Assembly: GCA_002102555.1 (NCBI GenBank)
Contig: MCFL01000349.1
Location: 1-22,950, forward strand
Source: Catenaria anguillulae PL171
Taxonomy: Eukaryota; Blastocladiomycota; Blastocladiomycetes; Blastocladiales; Catenariaceae
Length of the DNA stretch: 22,950 nucleotides
Direction of reading: 5' to 3'
The translations under genes were made by a program, and so were the position numbers. Below are positions 18,600 through 22,950 of this stretch, piece by piece. A model generated the notes under the pieces. The model did no database searches. It saw only the letters and a list, made by a program, of their open reading frames with translations, and was not told the DNA's origin. Each line of letters starts with the position of its first letter. The first letter of the stretch is position 1.

Positions 18600-20121
18600 C
18601 TACTCTTGCTCTAACTGCACCAGGCACACCTCGTTGACATACAAGACACCCTTGGCCTTCTCGTCTTCACTCGCCTCGACGGTGCAGTTCTCCCCGCACG
18701 TAAATACAATGACCGTGCCAAACTCCATTCCCCTAATCCACATGGCTGGATTCTTGCCCATAGCCTCGAGCTCGGCCGGTGTCGGTTCGGGTGCGTGCTT
18801 TTCCACAGGCAGCACAGACAGCAGTGTCGGCATCAACTGGCACTCGTACACGCGCTGGCCGCCGCAGCGCGGGCACGACGGCAAGCGCTGCTTGACTGGC
18901 AACTTGCCCTTGGCCGCCCCTTGTGCTTTTGCAACCTTGGCCGCATCGGCCTGCGCCTCATCCGTGGGTAAATGCAACACCTGATGCTCCGAGTACATGA
19001 GTGGCACGCCGCCGAAATTGTACCGAATGACCTGGCTCGGATTGTCCTCGACGCGGTCCACAAACCGCTCCAAGTGCCGTGTAAAGCCCTTGATATTGGT
19101 AGATTCGGACCCTTCTGCACTCACATCCCAACCGGCCGGTCCGCCTGCGGCAGCTGCTGCCGACGCCTTGCGGCCCTTGCGCTCGTCTTCGCCTCCCGTG
19201 GCATCCTCGTCACCAAGCGAGCCGTCGCCGGGACGGTAATGCGAGTACGCTGCTGCTTTGGCGTGCTTGGACTGGACGTATTCCTCGTCAATCGACAGAT
19301 AGAAGGCGGGAAAATGGGGAGCAGGCTCGGTGGAGGCAGCTGAAAGAGTGAGTGCGTCCATGGCGGCTTCGAGGGATTGGTGCTTGGACGAAGAAGCGGT
19401 TGCTTGTTTCTCGTCCTTGGCCTTTGGCGGTGCCGGTTTGGATGATGAGGAGGAGGACGCGGATGGGGTCAGTTGGAAGCGAAGGTCTTCAGATGAGCCA
19501 ACACCAAGTGCAAACGCCGGCTCGTGAGCGACCTCGGCCTCGCCCGTCGTGAATCCGCTTGTAAACGCATCTCCATTCCCCACCGTCCCAAACCCGCCGA
19601 ATGCATCCTCGCCATCCGTCGCGCCGGATCCGAACCCGCCAAAAGCATCGGCCTCACTTTGCTCTACCATCCCAAAGACGACATCGCCCCTCATTTTATC
19701 TTCCTGTTCTTCCTCAATATCCACCTCCTCATCCTCGCCTGCCTCCCCATCCCCAGTCGCACCAGGTCCATCAAGCGACATGCCCCTGATTGCCACAAAC
19801 GATCCCGGGCGCAACATGCAATGCCTGCGATTGCACCCAAACACATACAGGACGCGATCGTCCATCTTGCCCACGGGCGCATGCACCTGTGCCAGCAAAA
19901 ACAGCTGGCGGCCGCACGCAGCACATTGCGGGTAGTGGGTCAACGGAACGCTGGCAAGCGGGGTGGCGGGTCCGCCAACTCGCGACGTGTAAAAATCGGC
20001 AAGATCGCGCTTGGACGTGCAGGCTCCCGGGGACCGCAATAAAGTCGCCAGTGGGAGTCCAGTCCGAGTAGTGCGAGGCAGAGTCGTCGGAGGAGTAATC
20101 GTCGTCCTTGTATGAGGTCAT
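18600..20121 (-). CDS. TSR4: PDCD2/Tsr4-family protein (ribosomal protein uS5 chaperone)
   Basis: This family (yeast Tsr4, animal PDCD2/PDCD2L) escorts newly made ribosomal protein uS5 (Rps2) into 40S assembly. The start at 20121 gives an acidic N-terminus, MTSYKDDDYSSDDSASHYSD. The main frame then carries FYTSRVGGPATPL and the zinc-binding YPQCAACGRQLFLLAQVHAP, followed by DDRVLYVFGCNRRHCMLRPG. A long acidic, Gly/Phe-rich linker and a Ser/Ala-rich insert follow. The PDCD2 C-terminal domain shows NPSQVIRYNFGGVPLMYSE, CPRCGGQRVYECQLMPTLL and MEFGTVIVFTCGENC, ending YVNEVCLVQLEQE. All expected metal-binding Cys are present. The first 28-30 codons and the rest differ by one frame: one base too many, near a CCCCGGG run at about 20030. 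No intron of sensible length explains it, so I suspect a consensus error. The total is about 506 residues. Confidence 0.87.
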
Positions 20122-20372
20122 GTTTGTGTTGTTGCGTGTTTCTTGATTGAGGGTGGGGTGTATTACATGTACATTTGGTTTTATCATTGGATGACATGGA
20201 AAGAGGCCGTCTCTGCAGATTCGGAGCAGATGGCGAAAGAGCACGCAATTGACATGAATCAGACAAGAGTGACCGTTGGCCAAATCGCGTCAATGCATCG
20301 TCGATCATCACATGATTGGTTACCACCAGCAACTCTCTGTGCAACGCGCATACACGAGAGACCGCCACCGCT
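20122..20372. other. Intergenic: PDCD2-like promoter and 3' end of the first HIT gene
   Basis: The sequence TACATGTACAT at about 20164-20174 lies 43 bases upstream of the PDCD2-like ATG and resembles the palindrome before the cyclophilin gene. No gene is supported here. Confidence 0.4.
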
Positions 20373-21055
20373 TCAAATCGTTGGTGATAGGCGATGGTCC
20401 TTGGCCTTGAGCTCATCAATCGCCTTGTCAACGGGCAGAAACCAAGGAAACCAGCTTGCGTACAGCCACGACTTGGCAAGCGAGGTTGGCGGCACAATGA
20501 CGTGCAAGTGGAGGTGGTCGATCATGACGAACGGCGACAAGTGGAATCCAAAGCTGCTCGTGCAAGTGTAAAAGGACGGACGTGTGTGGCTGTCAGCGAT
20601 ATTGGTCGTTTCACGCTTCGAAAGGCGAAAGGTGTGAGACGTACGTGACCGCGTCAAGGTCAATCGATGGTTCCACTTCTTCAACGTCCAATGGCGGTTA
20701 GGTGCATGTGCTTCACTACAGATAAGTACAACAGAAGCTAATCAGAATAAATCGCCATCACACCTCGGAGGGCCCGGACAGTTGCGAGCTCAACGCACCC
20801 TTGTCGACGTGGTGGTGATCTAATTGGGCAATGCCGCCACAGTGCTCTCTTCGGGACGACCAGCAAGTGAATGCGGCCGGCGGGGCGGATGTCATGGAAC
20901 ACGCTTACTGAATCATCCTGCGAATGCGTACGTGCCGCACATACGTCACGTTGGTTGGTTGGACATGAACCTGATGGGACGATAAATCTGGAAAAACGCA
21001 CAGAATACTCGATCTTGAACTTATCGGGGGTGATATTGCAAAAGATGCATGTCAT
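20373..21055 (-). pseudogene. HINT3-like HIT hydrolase, first copy, with broken frames
   Basis: HINT3-type HIT proteins are small nucleotide phosphoramidases. The first exon 21055-21002 encodes MTCIFCNITPDKFKIEYS with the family's CxxC. After an 84-base GTGCGT...CGCAG intron, exon 2 from 20917 reads DDSVSVFHDIRPAGRIHLLV followed by VP. The last exon, 20553-20373, reads FGFHLSPFVMIDHLHLHVIV with the HIT triad HLHLH, then WFLPVDKAIDELKAKD. In between, the family sequence REHCGGIAQLDHHHVDKG appears one frame away (one extra base near 20850), and the third exon (about 20715-20645) also slips one base near 20687. Intron positions match the intact copy at 22143-22836, including the phase-2 intron before FGFH. 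Either this copy is decaying or the sequence has consensus errors; the catalytic parts are otherwise well kept. Confidence 0.68.
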
Positions 21056-21238
21056 GGTCAAGTATACATTGCCCAAAGTGCTCGAATGTCGCCAAGGGTA
21101 CAGAATTTGCAATGGAGATGAGTGATTCGGTGCTGTCTCACGTTCTGCGCGAGGTTCACAAGGCAAGGTCTCGCGCACGCACTTGGGCCATGTTAAAAGC
21201 ATACGTATTTAGCAGGTGGGCCTATATCTCAACAGACC
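21056..21238. other. Upstream region of the first HIT gene
   Basis: This short stretch would hold the first HIT gene's promoter. A plus-strand frame is open across it but has no domain. Nothing further is seen. Confidence 0.35.
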
Positions 21239-21660
21239 ATGTGGCAGTCATGCGAGGGTCTCCGTATGGACATATTGTGCGCGAGCTCGCAGCCGCCATG
21301 TCTCACGACCAGCCTGGCGGACCCTTCTGGTTCCTCCAAAGAGAAAGCCCCTGTCTCGTGTGCGTCCTGCCCGTCGCTCGAGCTTGGATCTGTCCCGTCC
21401 TACAGTGCCGACTCACTTGTGGCGCTTTCCAACTCCAAGTCGACCCCCCACGGACGTGTACGCTTTGCCGTTCGTTAGCGAAGAAAACAAACTGATCGTG
21501 TGATCTGCTGGCGGTTCATGTTTCCTCAGACCCGTGTTGTCTGGCGTTATGGCCATGGCAAGCACGCCCGAGTTGTCTGGAGCGGAAAAGGCGCATGCGA
21601 CCAATACGCTGGTGCGATCGCTCTACCAAACCTGTCCAACATTCTGCTTAGCGTCATGGC
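21239..21660 (+). pseudogene. Coding-like fragment of unknown family
   Basis: One frame from 21239 reads as ordinary protein (LADPSGSSKEKAPVSCASCP, then SVPSYSADSLVALSNSKSTP). After a run of six C at 21444-21449 the sensible reading moves one frame (TDVYALPFVSEENKLI). Beyond a possible very short GT-AG interval it continues LSGVMAMASTPELSGAEKAH with TNTLVRSLYQTCPT. No ATG context or domain is convincing and no 3' end was found. It looks like a remnant of a host gene, or a gene with a base error. I cannot name the family. Confidence 0.28.
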
Positions 21661-21778
21661 TCCTTTGGACACGAATGTGCTTCCCCAGTCATTTCGGCGC
21701 AAAAGTCGCCAACCGCTCACAATATGTCACAACGCCTTGACATGAGGTCCGCCCTGCTCACATTGAGGGCCACCCTAA

Positions 21779-21955
21779 CCTAACGCCTTGCGCTTGCACG
21801 CACCGCACCTGCCGCTCGATATTGTCACCGAGCTGGGCAAGGCCGATATCCTTGATTGCTGGTTCTCGAGCTTCCCAAACCGCAAGAATGGATCTTTGGG
21901 CACGGTGGTCATGCATCGCGCTAGTGAGCAAGGCTGTCTCCAAGTGGTGGAGTGA
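21779..21955 (+). pseudogene. Ankyrin-like repeat remnant
   Basis: The open stretch of 58 codons reads HLPLDIVTELGKADILDCWF and then GTVVMHRASEQGCLQVVE before TGA. The alternation of (A/V)-x-x-L/A-S/G-x-G-x-(L/V)-(D/Q)-(V/I)-(L/V)-(E/D)-W is like the degenerate ankyrin repeats that occur in very large families in some early-diverging fungi, where the repeat is followed by Trp-Trp or Trp-Tyr. Here TGA stands where TGG (Trp) is expected and Tyr follows. There is no start codon and no flanking repeats, so this is a fragment of a host gene rather than a working one. Family assignment is from pattern only. Confidence 0.35.
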
Positions 21956-22142
21956 TACGTGTTAAGCACAAGCTTGTTTCATTCCCATTCCTTCTGCTCT
22001 GCATGTCCCGTCCGCGATATGAACTCGCTTTACACGGATCTTTCCAGGGGCCGTATACACATGATCATGCATGCACCCACCCTAGCGCAGAATCTGATTG
22101 GTACAATGACTTCAACACGGCCAGCCGAGATCTTGGTTGTCG

Positions 22143-22836
22143 TTAAGCGCCTGGTTTCTCTTCCAATTGTCGAATGACGTCCTCCAACGTGGCAAACCAA
22201 GAAACGTAGTACTTGTACTTGCGCGAGGTCTTGATGGGTCCGACAAGTACATGCAAGTGAAGATGGTGAACCGAGTTGAATGGTGGGACGTGAAAGCCAA
22301 ACCTGTGTCATGTGCGGACAAAATGTGGACTTATGGTTTGTTGAGCACGTGCCGGCACATCGCAAGAAAATAGTCGAGCCGCGATGAAAACACCCGTGCA
22401 ACCTTGCACACAACATACCGAATCTGCGGATTGGGGCCCAACAGTGCGACATAGCTGTCTCGCGCGAGTACTTGACGCGCTGTCGACTCGAGTCGCCTCA
22501 CTGAACGTGGTCCATTTGACGGAAAATGCCACAGTTAGGATACTGTCATCGTGTTTCAGAGTGAACTACATATTGGTGCGTGCGTACATACGTAGTGGGA
22601 TATGAGATGAATTGAGACTCTTGATATTGGGAATGTGCTCGAGCGGGATTGCTTGGAAGTGAAACTGTGCACTGGGACTGATGTCGTGAAAGACGGCGAT
22701 TTCGTTGTCCTGGTGGGCCCTGAAACAGATGAGCGCCTGGAGGGGATACGACTGCAGAAATTACATGCTACCATACCAGGTATTCGAGGCGGAACTCTTC
22801 CTGGTTGATGTTGCAAAAGACGCATTGTGGAGGCAT
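22143..22836 (-). CDS. HINT3-like HIT-domain nucleotide hydrolase, intact copy
   Basis: Four exons are inferred on the minus strand: 22836-22772, 22719-22592, 22500-22419 and 22302-22143. They give 144 residues with introns of 52, 91 and 116 bases, all GT-AG and all in matching phase. The N-terminus MPPQCVFCNINQEEFRLEYL has the CxxC, then QDNEIAVFHDISPSAQFHFQ and AIPLEHIPNIKSL. The third exon carries the linking helix (LRRLESTARQVLARD). The last exon gives IRFGFHVPPFNSV and HHLHLHVLVGP with the catalytic HIT triad H105, H107, H109, then the C-terminal helix WFATLEDVIRQLEEKPGA. The FGFHxPPF and trailing Trp-Phe segment are characteristic of the HINT3 branch. Family members hydrolyse nucleoside phosphoramidates or acyl-adenylates. 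The substrate here is not known. Confidence 0.88.
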
Positions 22837-22950
22837 GATGGCACGAATTGACTTGTTGGCGCGTCGACTCGGAGTCAGATGCGGTGGTGGTGATGGTCGG
22901 ACGGAGGCGTGTGCGGAATGCTGGCGGGCAGGTTCACAGGAGGCCGCTCT
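22837..22950. other. Upstream of the second HIT gene, to the window end
   Basis: These 114 bases hold the start of the HIT gene's promoter. No other feature is visible. Confidence 0.4.

Noticed and set aside
21770-21786. CCCTAACCTAACG as a second telomere-like tract
   Set aside because: Only one full unit and one partial unit, next to coding-like sequence; too short to separate from chance.
1-22950. Virus-derived elements, LTR elements, DNA transposons, LINEs
   Set aside because: No reverse transcriptase, integrase, transposase or capsid motif was seen in any frame, and I noticed no long terminal repeats.
1-22950. tRNA or rRNA genes
   Set aside because: I noticed no A-box/B-box pair or conserved rRNA segment on either strand. 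A covariance-model scan would be the decisive test.

Overview
This window is nuclear DNA from a eukaryote, most likely a fungus. The genes are multi-exon with short GT-AG introns of roughly 50-140 bp, packed on both strands. One gene is a C-5 sterol desaturase of the ergosterol type. A degenerate ankyrin-like remnant near the right end resembles the large ankyrin families of early-diverging fungi such as Blastocladiomycota; that placement is an inference, and nothing here proves a species. I found no virus-derived element, transposon, rRNA, tRNA or CRISPR array.

Layout, left to right. The 5' end of an unrecognised minus-strand gene leaves the window at base 1. Then come ERG3-like C-5 sterol desaturase (+, four exons, 1401-2638) and an F-box/leucine-rich-repeat protein (+, 3320-4492). 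IST1, the ESCRT-III-associated Vps4 regulator (-, three exons, 4743-6342), faces a membrane RING-finger protein (+, 6650-8104) across a shared promoter that contains degenerate telomere-type CCCTAA repeats. A conserved-looking unknown protein built from an internally duplicated domain (+, three exons, 8660-9835) is followed by a SUZ-domain RNA-binding protein (-, two exons, 10280-11757). A large WD/beta-propeller-like protein (-, 12112 to about 15101) stands back to back with a secretory-pathway cyclophilin (+, 15368-16409) that has a signal peptide, a likely C-terminal membrane anchor and a GC-AG intron.

The right third is less tidy. An unresolved acidic/serine-rich gene region lies on the minus strand at 16899-18344. 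Next is the PDCD2/Tsr4-type ribosomal-protein chaperone (-, 18600-20121). Two paralogous HINT3-like HIT hydrolase genes follow: the first (20373-21055) has broken frames and the second (22143-22836) is intact, with four exons. Between them are coding-like plus-strand scraps, including the ankyrin-like piece.

The genes are mostly unrelated housekeeping functions (sterol synthesis, ESCRT, ubiquitin ligation, ER protein folding, ribosome assembly, nucleotide metabolism) and I see no cluster or pathway linking them. The points most worth checking are the internal domain duplication in 8660-9835, the telomere-like promoter tract, the GC-AG intron, the paired HINT3 paralogs, repeated TGTACATA motifs just after stop codons, and a run of apparent one-base frame slips, several beside homopolymers, between about 15.4 and 21.5 kb. 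Those slips are either assembly errors or real gene decay. I did not find a clearly new biological system.
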